Shown in pieces: positions 26,704 to 36,346 of a stretch of 64,000 nt of DNA. The stretch is taken from the NCBI GenBank assembly GCA_000509105.1, contig BAIF02000074.1, forward strand, positions 1 to 64,000, read 5' to 3'. This DNA comes from Clostridiales bacterium VE202-21 (lineage in GTDB: Bacteria; Bacillota; Clostridia; Lachnospirales; Lachnospiraceae). Numbering within the stretch: position 1 is the first letter of the stretch; the number at the start of each line of letters is the position of its first letter. Below the pieces are notes generated by a model that saw nothing but the letters and a program-made list of their open reading frames with translations, had not been told where the DNA came from and searched no databases. Position numbers and translations under genes: made by a program.

Positions 26704-27458
26704 AAGATTCAGTAATTTCCTGCAGCCATATCAATAAAAGTTTTATTAATCTGCACGGGGAGGAGCATCTGGTCATTGATGATATCAGCCTGGAAGTGGA
26801 AAATAATGAATTTCTTGTTCTGTTTGGTCCGGGGCAGTGCGGAAAAACTACGATGATAAATATCATCTCGGGGCTGGATCTGCCAAGTGAAGGTGAGGTT
26901 ATTGTAAATGGGAAAAAAGTAATGGCCCCTGGTCCGGACAGAGGTGTCGTATATCAGACCATTTCCCTGTTTCCGTGGCTCACAACAATGGGGAATGTAG
27001 AGTACGGACCTAAAATCAGAGGCATTAAGAAACAGGAGCGCAGAGAAAAAGCTCAGTATTATATTGATTTAGTTGGCCTGAAGGGGTTCGAGAACGCATT
27101 TCCAGTTAAATTGTCTGGAGGGATGAAGCAGCGGGTGGGAATTGCCCGTGCATATTGCAATGAGCCTGAAGTCTTATTGATGGATGAACCATTTGGAGCA
27201 TTGGATGCACAGACAAGATACCTGATGCAGGAAGAGCTTGAAAAAATATGGCAGAAAGAAAAGCGGACAGTCATTTTTGTCACGAATAATATCGAAGAAG
27301 CCTTGTATCTTGCAGACCGGATTGTTGTGATGAGCAATTGCCCGGCGCATATAAAAGCAGAGTATAAAATCGACCTGCCCAGACCGAGGAGCTATGTGGA
27401 TCCTGAATTTTTACGGCTCAGAAAAGAAATCACGGGCATTGTGGATGTGACAAAGTAG
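26676..27458 (+). CDS. ABC ATPase 1A (canonical signature, H-switch replaced by Asn)
   Basis: A 260-residue SsuB/TauB-like ATPase. Walker A is GPGQCGKTT (51-59), the Q-loop is in VVYQTISLFPWLT, the signature is LSGGMKQRVGIARAY and Walker B is VLLMDEPFGALD. The switch histidine that should follow VT is asparagine (FVTNNIEEA, Asn204). Start ATG 26676 has a GGAGG site and matches the paralogue's 28-nt overlap. It should dimerise with ATPase 1B, whose defects are complementary. Confidence 0.87.
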   Translation: MSVECKRQVKDSVISCSHINKSFINLHGEEHLVIDDISLEVENNEFLVLFGPGQCGKTTMINIISGLDLPSEGEVIVNGKKVMAPGPDRGVVYQTISLFPWLTTMGNVEYGPKIRGIKKQERREKAQYYIDLVGLKGFENAFPVKLSGGMKQRVGIARAYCNEPEVLLMDEPFGALDAQTRYLMQEELEKIWQKEKRTVIFVTNNIEEALYLADRIVVMSNCPAHIKAEYKIDLPRPRSYVDPEFLRLRKEITGIVDVTK

Positions 27459-27467
27459 GAGGAAAAT

Positions 27468-28211
27468 ATGGGACAGGGTGCAAGCATTAAGGCAGTGAAT
27501 CTTACAAAGAAATTTGGGGATTTACTAGTGCTGGATAATATGAATTTTGAAGTGGAAGCAGGAGAGCTGCTTTGCGTGGTAGGACCTACAGGCTGCGGAA
27601 AAACAACCTTTTTAAACAGTCTGACCGGATTGTATGAAATAACAGAAGGGAAGATTCTGCTGAATGATGAGCCTGTAGATTTGAAGCGGCATAATGTTTC
27701 CTATATCTTTCAGGAAAATTCAACGATGCCGTGGCTCACAGTCGAAGAAAATATAGGCTTTGGACTGGATATAAAAAAGTTTCCTCAAAAGGAAAAAATG
27801 GAAAGAGTCGAGGAATTCATGGAGATTGTGGGTCTTACAGAATATAGGAAGTTCTTTCCTTGCCAGCTGTCGGCGAGTATGCTTCAACGAGTATCAATCG
27901 CAAGAGCCTTTGCGACAAAGCCGGACTTACTTCTGATGGACGAACCATATGCCCAGCTGGATATTGAACTGAGGTATAAGCTGGAAGATGAATTGATTAA
28001 GCTGTGGGAAGCTACGGGAACAACAGTGATGTTCATTACACACAACATAGAGGAAGCAGTATATTTAGGACGAAAAATTCTGGTACTTACCAATAAACCC
28101 ACAACGGTAAAGACATTTCTGGATGATAAGCTTCCAAGACCCAGAGATATTGCAGCGGCTGAATTTGTTAATCTGAGAAATCAGGTAACTGACTTAATTA
28201 AATGGTGGTAG
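27468..28211 (+). CDS. ABC ATPase 1B (degenerate signature, H-switch present)
   Basis: A 247-residue SsuB/TauB-like ATPase with Walker A GPTGCGKTT, Q-loop in IFQENSTMPWLT, Walker B LLLMDEPYAQLD and switch His192 (FITHNIEEA). The signature reads LSASMLQRVSIARAF instead of LSGGQ. In a dimer with 1A, its Walker/H-switch faces 1A's good signature (active site). Its own poor signature faces 1A's Asn-switch site (degenerate site). Confidence 0.87.
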   Translation: MGQGASIKAVNLTKKFGDLLVLDNMNFEVEAGELLCVVGPTGCGKTTFLNSLTGLYEITEGKILLNDEPVDLKRHNVSYIFQENSTMPWLTVEENIGFGLDIKKFPQKEKMERVEEFMEIVGLTEYRKFFPCQLSASMLQRVSIARAFATKPDLLLMDEPYAQLDIELRYKLEDELIKLWEATGTTVMFITHNIEEAVYLGRKILVLTNKPTTVKTFLDDKLPRPRDIAAAEFVNLRNQVTDLIKWW

Positions 28212-28214
28212 GTG

Positions 28215-29834
28215 ATGGGAATGGAAAATAAAAAGAAACCAAATGTGCTGATTCTATATAGTGACCAACATTCAGCACGTACACTTGGGTGTTATGGGAA
28301 TAAGCAGGTCAAAACTCCGAATCTGGACAGGCTTGCAAGAGAAGGTGTGCTTATGCAGCATGCATATACACAGAATCCGATTTGTACACCATCCAGAATG
28401 TGCATGCTTAGTGGACAATATGCGCATAACACAGGATACTATGGATTGGCGGGGGAGAAGCCCGAGAAGCTCCCTAATCTGTTCGGATTATTAAAAGAGC
28501 AGGGATATATGACGGGAGCAGCGGGCAAATTACATACTCCGGCAGGCTGGGTGTCTGACCAGTGTGACTACGTTGCTGACGGGTATGGATATGAGGTGCC
28601 TTTAAAACCATGGAACCGACATTTGGAAGAAGGGTGTCAGGGGCTTGTAACAAATGACTATACAGACTATCTCGCCAGGCTTGGCTGCTATGGGGAGAGA
28701 GATGACAAAATTCTTCAGGAATGGTTTGAGGAAAATCAACATAAAAAAGGACAATGTGTGGATGCCAGATATTCCAGAATTCCCAAGGAACATACCATAG
28801 AAATGTGGTCTGCAAACTGTGCAAATAAGTTTATAGAACAGGCTGATCAGGAACAAAAGCCGTTTTGCTTTTGGCTTACAATGCCCAGACCACATCAGAC
28901 TTATGCGGCAGCGAAGGAGTTTTGGGATTTGTATGAAGGGATTGAATTAGAGCTTCCGCCAAACTATGATGATAAAATGGAACACCGTTCATCAGCAGCG
29001 AAGGATACCCAGAGAAAATTCCAGATGGATAAGGACTGGATTGCATTTGGGGACAAGGATTTTGATGCGGCAAGGAAAAGAGTACTCAGAGGATATTATG
29101 CATGTGTGTCCCAAATGGATGATGCGGTTGGTACAGTATTGAATAAGCTGGAGGAGCTGGGGATACGGGAAAATACATTGATTATATATATGACGGATCA
29201 CGGTGAGTTTGCCGGAGAGCATGGTATGATAGAAAAAGCACCAGGAATTGGATTCAGATGCGTGACACAGATACCAATGATATTTTCCTGGAAAGGAAGG
29301 CTTCCGGAGAACGAGGTCAGAGATGAAATTATAGAATCGGTAGATATTTTGCCTACGATCTGCAGCCTGTCGGGTATTATGATGCCGGACTGGGTGGACG
29401 GGAAAGATGCTTTGGAATTGATAGAAAGCGGCAGAGCTATTCACGACTTTGCGGTAACAGAAAATCCGAATACGAAGACCATACATACCAAAAAGTATAA
29501 GCTGACACAGTATCTTCCTGAGTTTGAGGGACAGGAATTCGGTGAGTTATATGATATAGAGGCAGATCCTTATGAATTGAAGAACCTGTATTTTGAACCG
29601 GAATATGAGAAGGTGGTACAGGACTTACGATATCAGTTATACTGCTGGCTTATAAGGACAAGCAGGGTGAAAACGGCGCATCCCACCATACCGGAGACCG
29701 GGAATGAAAAAGATGTGTCAGGAGGAATCAGCTGGGATCTTGCGGATTATGTTGGACGTTATGGTAAGGATGGGAAAGTAGGGGAAGCGTTTTATCAGGA
29801 ACTGATAAAAAAGAATATGAAAAACTATCTGTAG
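28215..29834 (+). CDS. Type I sulfatase 1, cytoplasmic
   Basis: A 539-residue alkaline-phosphatase-fold sulfatase. It has a metal-binding Asp17 (LYSDQHS), the maturation motif C57-T-P-S-R61 (Cys converted to formylglycine), and TDHGEFAGEHG for further metal ligands. With no signal peptide it acts inside the cell on imported substrate. A Cys-type site needs an anaerobic sulfatase-maturing radical-SAM enzyme in this lifestyle; none is in the window. The gene starts 4 nt after ATPase 1B. ATG 28215 is preferred over the overlapping GTG at 28212; ATG 28221 is possible. The substrate could be a choline-sulfate-like small ester or a sulfated sugar. Confidence 0.85.
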   Translation: MGMENKKKPNVLILYSDQHSARTLGCYGNKQVKTPNLDRLAREGVLMQHAYTQNPICTPSRMCMLSGQYAHNTGYYGLAGEKPEKLPNLFGLLKEQGYMTGAAGKLHTPAGWVSDQCDYVADGYGYEVPLKPWNRHLEEGCQGLVTNDYTDYLARLGCYGERDDKILQEWFEENQHKKGQCVDARYSRIPKEHTIEMWSANCANKFIEQADQEQKPFCFWLTMPRPHQTYAAAKEFWDLYEGIELELPPNYDDKMEHRSSAAKDTQRKFQMDKDWIAFGDKDFDAARKRVLRGYYACVSQMDDAVGTVLNKLEELGIRENTLIIYMTDHGEFAGEHGMIEKAPGIGFRCVTQIPMIFSWKGRLPENEVRDEIIESVDILPTICSLSGIMMPDWVDGKDALELIESGRAIHDFAVTENPNTKTIHTKKYKLTQYLPEFEGQEFGELYDIEADPYELKNLYFEPEYEKVVQDLRYQLYCWLIRTSRVKTAHPTIPETGNEKDVSGGISWDLADYVGRYGKDGKVGEAFYQELIKKNMKNYL

Positions 29835-29863
29835 TCATTTAGGGTGGTCTGTATGATGATATG

Positions 29864-29891
29864 GGCTGAAAACAAATGTTTGTTTTCAGCC
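29864..29891. terminator. Long perfect hairpin ending cassette 1
   Basis: GGCTGAAAACAAA (29864-29876) and TTTGTTTTCAGCC (29879-29891) form a perfect 13-bp stem with a two-base loop between the convergent sulfatase and response-regulator genes. It is probably a bidirectional terminator, although the flanking T-runs are weak. Confidence 0.6.
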
Positions 29892-29983
29892 TCCTATGAC
29901 TTATGAGGGGAAATGATGTGCCATACTTGTATGTCTCCTATATAGAGGCAGACAGGCTAAGTTACTGTACCTGAAGAAAAAAC

Positions 29984-31474
29984 TTACTCCTTGCTGATTG
30001 CCCGGTAATTAATAGGCTGCATTCCGAACCGCTCTTTAAATTTTTTTGAAAAATAGCTGATATTAGGCACACCAACATTCATGGCAATATCACTGATTTG
30101 CAGATTTGTGGTTTTCAGCATGAAGGAAGCCATGTCAAGTTTATAATCCATTAGATACGTGCTCATATTCCTGCCGGTTTCTTTTTTAAAAAGACGGGTC
30201 AGATAATCCGTGTTTATATGGATGGAATCGGCCACTTCTTTTAACGATATAATCTCAGCATAGTGTTCCGCAATATAAGTTAATGCAGCCCCTACATGGG
30301 AGCTGTATTTTTTAGATGCCGGGAGTGATAACATACATTGACGTATGAGTGACCATATATAATCTTTCAATATAACATATGAGGAGATATCATTTATACG
30401 TTTTTTTATCAGGCTCAGCATATCGGGTAGTTCGTCGGTATCCTTACTATAGCAGAGATACAGTGTATGGATCAGATTCCCGTAAGTATTTTTTACATAA
30501 TCAACCTCAGGCTTTTGTTCCAAAATCCATTTTTCAAGAGTACGCATGGTTTGAAAAAAAAGTTGATTTTGATAAGAACGAATATATTCTATAGCTTTGG
30601 CATTTAAGAGATTAAATTCCTTTATGGGAAGACTGTTTTTTTGCTTATCGGACAGCATATAGGGGCATGAAGAGTAAAAAAGCTGTTCGTAAGCTGTGCG
30701 GGCCTGATTGATGGAGATGATAAGTTCAGACTTATAATGGTAAACATTGCTGCATCCTATGGTCATTTTTGGATACTGGTTATGCAGTTCCTGTAAAAAT
30801 AGGTGAAGTGTTTTACGGAAGTCCTCAGATTCCGAAAGCTGTACATATTCAAACACATAGTAATGCAGGTTTGCTTCCAGGCCAAGAAGCGAACCGCAAA
30901 AAAAGATGCCGTCTGCCGGGGCTATGGGAACAGATATGTGCACAGGAATGTTTTCATTACAAAGAGCAACAGTAAAATAAGATTTGTCTGTAAGCTCAGA
31001 GAAAAGGGCGTCAATCTGGTCTTTTGCAGAGTCCTGCTTATCTGGCTGAAGCGAGAGGCTTAAGAAAGCACTTCGTAAGGAATCAATGCTGGCCTGCCTG
31101 CTAAGTAAATGCTCACTACACTTTTTCAATAATTCCTCCAGAGCCTGTCTGCTGCATTCACTTTTTAGCATATACTCAAATGCACCGTTTCTCATAACCT
31201 CTCTGGCGTAGTCAAACTGATCATGGCTGCTTAAGATGACAGTGAGGATATTACTGTTTACGCTATAGATTTCACGTATAAGATCGATTCCGTTCATCCT
31301 TGGCATCTGGATATCAATAAAGATAATCTCGTATTCTGTTTTTCGTATTTTTTCTAATGCTTCAAGTCCGTCAGAAGCAGTATCGGCGTGGACAGTGATA
31401 AAATCAAAAGATTCTATCGTATGCTGCAGCCACTCGCGTATAATTGTCTCATCATCCGCAATTAAGATATTCAT
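29984..31474 (-). CDS. YesN-like response regulator with AraC output domain
   Basis: A 496-residue protein. The receiver domain occupies residues 1-~120, with acidic pocket Asp7-Asp8, phospho-acceptor Asp54 (IFIDIQMPRM) and the conserved Lys (YMLKSE). A long middle region follows. The C-terminal AraC double HTH comes last (SLKEVADSIHINTDYLTRLFKKETG; ISDIAMNVGVPNISYFSKKFKERFG). The start is ATG 31474 (MNILIADDE) with GAGAGGAG upstream. It is co-directional with, and 107 nt from, the sensor kinase start-side neighbour. By position it probably activates the second ABC/sulfatase cassette, which starts divergently. Confidence 0.88.
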   Translation of the reverse strand: MNILIADDETIIREWLQHTIESFDFITVHADTASDGLEALEKIRKTEYEIIFIDIQMPRMNGIDLIREIYSVNSNILTVILSSHDQFDYAREVMRNGAFEYMLKSECSRQALEELLKKCSEHLLSRQASIDSLRSAFLSLSLQPDKQDSAKDQIDALFSELTDKSYFTVALCNENIPVHISVPIAPADGIFFCGSLLGLEANLHYYVFEYVQLSESEDFRKTLHLFLQELHNQYPKMTIGCSNVYHYKSELIISINQARTAYEQLFYSSCPYMLSDKQKNSLPIKEFNLLNAKAIEYIRSYQNQLFFQTMRTLEKWILEQKPEVDYVKNTYGNLIHTLYLCYSKDTDELPDMLSLIKKRINDISSYVILKDYIWSLIRQCMLSLPASKKYSSHVGAALTYIAEHYAEIISLKEVADSIHINTDYLTRLFKKETGRNMSTYLMDYKLDMASFMLKTTNLQISDIAMNVGVPNISYFSKKFKERFGMQPINYRAISKE

Positions 31475-31581
31475 AGGTTTCGCTCCTCTCTGGTGCAACA
31501 GCCGGTTTAATATCAACAGAACACTGCCGTGCTGATACGAATCAATACAATCATATTGTTTAATAGGATTGTGCCGGCATT

Positions 31582-33345
31582 TTAAATCGTATATTTAGGT
31601 ACTGTAATTTGTACGGATGTCCCTTTTCCCACAGTGCTTGATATTTCAAATTTGGCCTGATTGTGATAATGCAGCTCCAGCCGGGAAGCAATATTTCTAA
31701 GGGCGATATGATTCTTCTTTTTATCATCCGTCATAATCTCCTGAATGACTTCCTCTGCCATCCCCATCCCGTTATCAGTTACTTTTAAAATAATATGTTC
31801 TTTGGTTTCCTTCACCCTGATTACAATGATTCCGTTTTTCTTGTTATTAGAAAAACCGTGGAATACAGAATTTTCAATAATAGGCTGTAGTATAAACCGC
31901 AGAATTAATAATTCCCTGCAGCTGTCATCTATCAGAAATTTAAAAATGAAAGAGTTGGTATAACGCTGCTGTAAAATATACGTATACTGTCTGAGGGTGT
32001 CGACCTCTTCTTGAACGGAGACTAACTGCTGTTCACAGTTCAGAATATTTTTCAGCATGGCATTCAGAGCATCTATCATCCGGCAGGCATCTTCGGAACG
32101 TCCCATATCCACCATGCATTTTATGCTGAAAAGTGTATTGTGCATAAAATGTGGGTTAATCTGCATCTGCAGAAAATGAAGTTCCGTAATTCTTTTCAAG
32201 TGCTCTTTTTTCTTTATATCATTAAGCAAAGAGGCTATCTTTATGACAAAATTCTCGCAGGCATCTGCAATCCACCTTGTTTCGGCAAAGCCTTTTCTGG
32301 GAAAGGCCACATTAAAATTTCCATTTTGAGCCTGCACCATAACAGTATATACTTCTGTCAGGGGGCGGGAAACAGCGGCTGCAATCCAAGAAGAGGTTAA
32401 AATGCTGATAACGCATACCAAAAATGCAATCAGGAGGATCGCTCTTTCAATTCTGTACAGGGGCTGCAGAATGGAGGACATCTGTATCTCCTCAACTACA
32501 ATCCAGGAGGAAGCATCTGTTGAATACTTGGAAAAAAGGTAGGGTACTCCTGATTTTTTTATTGTTGCAGAGTTTTTATCCCCAAACAGTTCATAGAATA
32601 CCGGCATTTTGTAAAAATAGTGTCCGACCATGGATTCTATTGTATGGGATATAATTTGTCCGTCTGTATCTACAAGATAGATATTTCCATCGTCTGAAGT
32701 CAAATTCTGATAGGTATTGTATAAAAAGCGTTCAGGTATGTTAATCATCAGGAGTCCGACAGGCCGGGAATCTTCGTCTCTAATAAAACGAAGAAGGGAA
32801 AAATAGTTTTTGTCATTCAAACGGCTGCTGCTTGTTCGAAGACTGGAAAGCCAGTATAACTGTTCTGCCGAACCAATTGCTTTGTAGTACCACAACTCCT
32901 CTTTATATTGTGGCGGTTCATCCATTTTTTCGGAATCTGTGGAGTATATTAGTCCATTATCTGTAATCAACTGCATTTCGTATTCAAAAGAGTAATGAGC
33001 CAGCGTCCTCCTGACTTTGCGATCCAGGCTGCGGATATATGTTAACTCTTTCTCGGGAGATTTAAATATGTCTTTTTGGTATAACATCTGGTTTAGTTCT
33101 TCATCATAAAAGAACATATCTGATATTGTTACAATTTCATCTTTTATTTTATTTATATTGCTATTTACCTGAGACAGGGTATCAATACGTCCCTGGGAGA
33201 TATTCTCAATCAGCTGCTGTTTATAAAAGTAAAAAGAAGGAAAAATGATTAATACAGATACAGATAAAATAAATGTAATAAAAAGAATAGATAGTATATG
33301 TTTTAAACCCAAGGTTTTTTTACATCTAAAAATATGCGTTCTCAT
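31582..33345 (-). CDS. YesM-like sensor histidine kinase
   Basis: A 587-residue membrane kinase. The N-terminal helix (~residues 17-38) is followed by an extracellular dCache-like sensor (~40-295) and a second helix (~298-320). A HAMP segment, His_kinase domain (QMQINPHFMHNTLFS) and HATPase (DNGMGM, GKGTSVQITVPKY) complete it. It would sense an external sugar- or sulfur-containing ligand and phosphorylate the AraC-type regulator encoded downstream. It is divergent from the lipoprotein gene at 33637 across a ~290-bp AT-rich gap in which I see no clear palindrome. Confidence 0.88.
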   Translation of the reverse strand: MRTHIFRCKKTLGLKHILSILFITFILSVSVLIIFPSFYFYKQQLIENISQGRIDTLSQVNSNINKIKDEIVTISDMFFYDEELNQMLYQKDIFKSPEKELTYIRSLDRKVRRTLAHYSFEYEMQLITDNGLIYSTDSEKMDEPPQYKEELWYYKAIGSAEQLYWLSSLRTSSSRLNDKNYFSLLRFIRDEDSRPVGLLMINIPERFLYNTYQNLTSDDGNIYLVDTDGQIISHTIESMVGHYFYKMPVFYELFGDKNSATIKKSGVPYLFSKYSTDASSWIVVEEIQMSSILQPLYRIERAILLIAFLVCVISILTSSWIAAAVSRPLTEVYTVMVQAQNGNFNVAFPRKGFAETRWIADACENFVIKIASLLNDIKKKEHLKRITELHFLQMQINPHFMHNTLFSIKCMVDMGRSEDACRMIDALNAMLKNILNCEQQLVSVQEEVDTLRQYTYILQQRYTNSFIFKFLIDDSCRELLILRFILQPIIENSVFHGFSNNKKNGIIVIRVKETKEHIILKVTDNGMGMAEEVIQEIMTDDKKKNHIALRNIASRLELHYHNQAKFEISSTVGKGTSVQITVPKYTI

Positions 33346-33636
33346 GGTATCCCCTGCTTTATGTGAAAACGATAAATAAGTTATAACTCTAGTTTCTGAT
33401 AAGAAAAAAGGAATGTCAAGAAAAAAGAACTGGAAAGTAATTCGAAATAAAAAATACGCGGATAAGTGATATTAAATATACGGATTTGTGATAAAGATAA
33501 TTTCCGATTATTTTTGTATAGTACAATAGGACGAAAAATTGTTAAATACTCTACTTTTTTGGAATAGCAGTAAAAATGAAAAAAGAATATAATTTAGACA
33601 GCTTAAAAACAATCAGTAAGAGAAAGGAAAAGGAAT

Positions 33637-34710
33637 ATGAAGAAAAAAGTGATGAGTCTGTTATTGGCAACGGCGGTACTCGCAACGGCATTGACAGGAT
33701 GTCAGGGGCAGAAAGAAGAGAAAAAGGATTCCGGCAAAAAGGCAGAGACCTCAGAATCAGGTAAAGAACTAACTACATTAAGAGTGCAGTCTATGCCTAA
33801 TTTTAATGGTGTGCTGCTGTCATACATTATGGATCAGGGCTGGGCTGAGGAAGAGGGTCTGGAACTGGAAGTGGAGCTGTATGCAAACGGGGCTGCTGCT
33901 AATGAAGCATTGGCTGCCGGACTTTGGGATGTCGGGTTTCAGGGACCAGCATATGTGTTTGGTTCTGTGAATAATGGGGCAAAGATTATCGGAACCTCCA
34001 GTGATACAGGCGGTGATACCTTATTTGTGAGGGAGGACAGTGAGATTCTGGATGTACAGGGGTTCAATCCTACTTATCCCGATGTTTATGGAGATATGGA
34101 TACTGTAAAAGGTACCACAATATTATTTTCAGCAGGAACTTCGACGCATCAGCTGGCATTAGAATATCTGGAATCGCTGGGGGTAAGTGCCGAGGAGGTC
34201 AGCATGGTTCCTATGGATTATCAGACCTGTGAGCAAACATTCCAGATAGGGGAAGGGGACATCGTGGCGCTTCCAACCCCCTGGTCGACGGCAGTTACAG
34301 ATAAATACGGATGGCAGCCAATTGCCACATTACAGGATTTTAGTTCAACAAACACGGATGTCATCTGTTCTGAGGCGGCATATAATGATTTAAAACCTGA
34401 GTTAATAAAGTTTATGAAGCTATGCTACCGGGCGGCAGATGAGCTGGAAGCCGATAAAGAATTAAAAATGGATCAGATAAAGAAATTTTATAGTGAGAAT
34501 GCGCTGGAGGTGACGGATAAGACTGTGGCAGAAGAGGCTGATCTGCGCATCTTCATAACATCGGATGTACAGAAGACGATGGACTATGGCATGGCAGAAG
34601 CCGATGCGGCAGATTTCTATGCATCTATTGGACAGATTGAAGCTGACCAATGTGAAACCTTTAAAGAGAATATTGTAGACGATATCTGGAAAGCTGCTTT
34701 AGGAGAATAG
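33637..34710 (+). CDS. Sulfonate/nitrate-type ABC substrate-binding lipoprotein 2
   Basis: A 357-residue paralogue of the protein at 24046. Lipobox ALTGC places Cys22 at the same position, followed by a Lys/Glu/Ser linker and a TauA/SsuA-like fold (GVLLSYIMDQGWAEEEGLELEVE). AAAGGAAAAGGA precedes the ATG. The two lipoproteins share size and layout but differ clearly in the first lobe, which suggests different ligands. Confidence 0.85.
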   Translation: MKKKVMSLLLATAVLATALTGCQGQKEEKKDSGKKAETSESGKELTTLRVQSMPNFNGVLLSYIMDQGWAEEEGLELEVELYANGAAANEALAAGLWDVGFQGPAYVFGSVNNGAKIIGTSSDTGGDTLFVREDSEILDVQGFNPTYPDVYGDMDTVKGTTILFSAGTSTHQLALEYLESLGVSAEEVSMVPMDYQTCEQTFQIGEGDIVALPTPWSTAVTDKYGWQPIATLQDFSSTNTDVICSEAAYNDLKPELIKFMKLCYRAADELEADKELKMDQIKKFYSENALEVTDKTVAEEADLRIFITSDVQKTMDYGMAEADAADFYASIGQIEADQCETFKENIVDDIWKAALGE

Positions 34711-34720
34711 ACAAGAGCGA

Positions 34721-34749
34721 GGGGGAGCAGGATGGTGCATCCCCCTTTT
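34721..34749 (+). terminator. Attenuator between lipoprotein and permease genes
   Basis: GGGGG (34721-34725) pairs with CCCCC (34741-34745), with inner pairing in GCA/TGC, and is followed by TTTT. A partial terminator here would give more binding protein than membrane components, a common arrangement in ABC importers. Confidence 0.55.
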
Positions 34750-34773
34750 GCATATAGAAATTGAGGTGATGAG

Positions 34774-35556
34774 ATGAAGCAAAAAAAAGAAAATAAGAAA
34801 TATTTTATAATCTCTGTGATATCACTGGCTGTTTTTATTCTGTTCTGGGAGCTTCTCACGGATATCCTGCATCTGCTTCCTGAAAAAAAACTGCCAAGTC
34901 CTGCCACAATCGTAGAAACTTTTATTTATAAACTGACCAATACAAATCCGGACGGCAGCGTGCTGGGTATACACATCCTGACCAGTCTGCAGGAATCTGT
35001 ACTGGGCTTCTGTATCGGAATCATTCTGGGGGTGCCAATCGGAATCTGTATGGCATGGTTTGAAAAGTTTGATATGTTTTTTAAGCCGCTGTTCGATCTG
35101 ATAAAACCAATTCCTCCGGTTGGCTGGGTACCGGTTATGCTTATGGCATTCGGCCTGGGAATTATGTCAAAGGTTACTGTGATTGTCATTGCGGCAATCG
35201 TTCCTGCAATTATTAATTCCTACAGTGGGATCAAACAGATGAATCCGGTACATAAATGGGTGGCACAAACTTTTGGAGCATCAAATGGTCAAATTTTAAA
35301 GACGATTGCTATTCCGACTGCAGGTCCTATGATATTTGCAGGTATTCGCGTTTCGCTGAATGCTTCATGGGTTACGTTAGTAGCGGCAGAATTAGTGGCA
35401 TCCACTAAAGGTCTGGGATATATGATTCAAATGGGGCGGATGGTCGGCAGAATAGATCTGGTGTTTATGGGGGTACTGGTGATCGGCGGTTTTGGCGCTT
35501 TGTTCTCATGGCTTCTGGGCATGGCAGAGAGAAGAATCGTAAAAGGGGGGCGTTAG
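34774..35556 (+). CDS. ABC permease 2a (SsuC/TauC-like)
   Basis: A 260-residue six-helix permease, the counterpart of permease 1a (shared WELLTDI..., GVPIGICMAWFEKFDMFFKPLFDL, IINSYSGIKQMNP). The coupling loop is FGASNGQILKTIAIPTAGP. GAGGTGATGAG precedes the ATG. It forms a heteromeric channel with 2b. Confidence 0.85.
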   Translation: MKQKKENKKYFIISVISLAVFILFWELLTDILHLLPEKKLPSPATIVETFIYKLTNTNPDGSVLGIHILTSLQESVLGFCIGIILGVPIGICMAWFEKFDMFFKPLFDLIKPIPPVGWVPVMLMAFGLGIMSKVTVIVIAAIVPAIINSYSGIKQMNPVHKWVAQTFGASNGQILKTIAIPTAGPMIFAGIRVSLNASWVTLVAAELVASTKGLGYMIQMGRMVGRIDLVFMGVLVIGGFGALFSWLLGMAERRIVKGGR

Positions 35557-35557
35557 A

Positions 35558-36346
35558 GTGAAATCTATCTTACAGTCTAAAAAGATACAGACAATCTTTA
35601 TAGGTGCGCTTGGAATATTTACATTTCTAGTTATCTGGCAGATTTCTGTGATGGTAACAAGATTTGGAACCATATTTCCGGCACCGTTTAAAGTTCTTTT
35701 AGGAATGGCAAATGCAGTTTTTGAACCAATCGGCAAGAATACGCTTTTAGGACATGTCGGAATTAGCCTGAGCAGAGTGCTTGTGGGGTATATTCTATCA
35801 TCTGTTGCAGGTACACTGGTCGGTTTGATTATGGGGGCTTCAAAACTTGGAAAAGCAATCTTTAACCCCATATTTAATATTATAAAACCAATCCCTGGAA
35901 TTGCATGGATACCTCTTGCTATTTTATGGTTCGGGACAGGAAATGTAACAATATATTTCATCATATTTGTAGGCGGATTTGCACAGATGGTTATGAATAC
36001 AATGGCGGGTGCTGAAAATGTAAGTCAGGAGCTGATTGGAGTGGCAAGGGTTCTAGGACTTAAGAAAAACAGAATCTTTTTGACCATCGTACTGCCTTCC
36101 TGTGTACCGTATATTTTCAGCGGTCTTCAGGTTTCTTTGTCAACGAGCTGGATGGCAGTACTTGCAGCAGAGATGATTACAGCTACATCGGGGTGCGGCT
36201 GGTTAATACTGTCCGGCATGCAGAGCGGGAATATGGTGAATAACGTGATGGGAATGATATCTATAGGAATTGTGGGGCTGATACTGGCATCCTTTATGAG
36301 AGTTATGGAAAGGAGATTATGCTCATGGAAAGAGCGGGGACAATAG
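35558..36346 (+). CDS. ABC permease 2b (SsuC/TauC-like)
   Basis: A 262-residue six-helix permease, the counterpart of 1b (IKPIPGIAWIPLAILWFGTG, then TSWMAVLAAEMITATSGCGW). It uses a GTG start one base after the previous stop, with AAGGGGGG as ribosome site. Its end overlaps the next ATPase by 28 nt, exactly as in cassette 1. Confidence 0.85.
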   Translation: MKSILQSKKIQTIFIGALGIFTFLVIWQISVMVTRFGTIFPAPFKVLLGMANAVFEPIGKNTLLGHVGISLSRVLVGYILSSVAGTLVGLIMGASKLGKAIFNPIFNIIKPIPGIAWIPLAILWFGTGNVTIYFIIFVGGFAQMVMNTMAGAENVSQELIGVARVLGLKKNRIFLTIVLPSCVPYIFSGLQVSLSTSWMAVLAAEMITATSGCGWLILSGMQSGNMVNNVMGMISIGIVGLILASFMRVMERRLCSWKERGQ

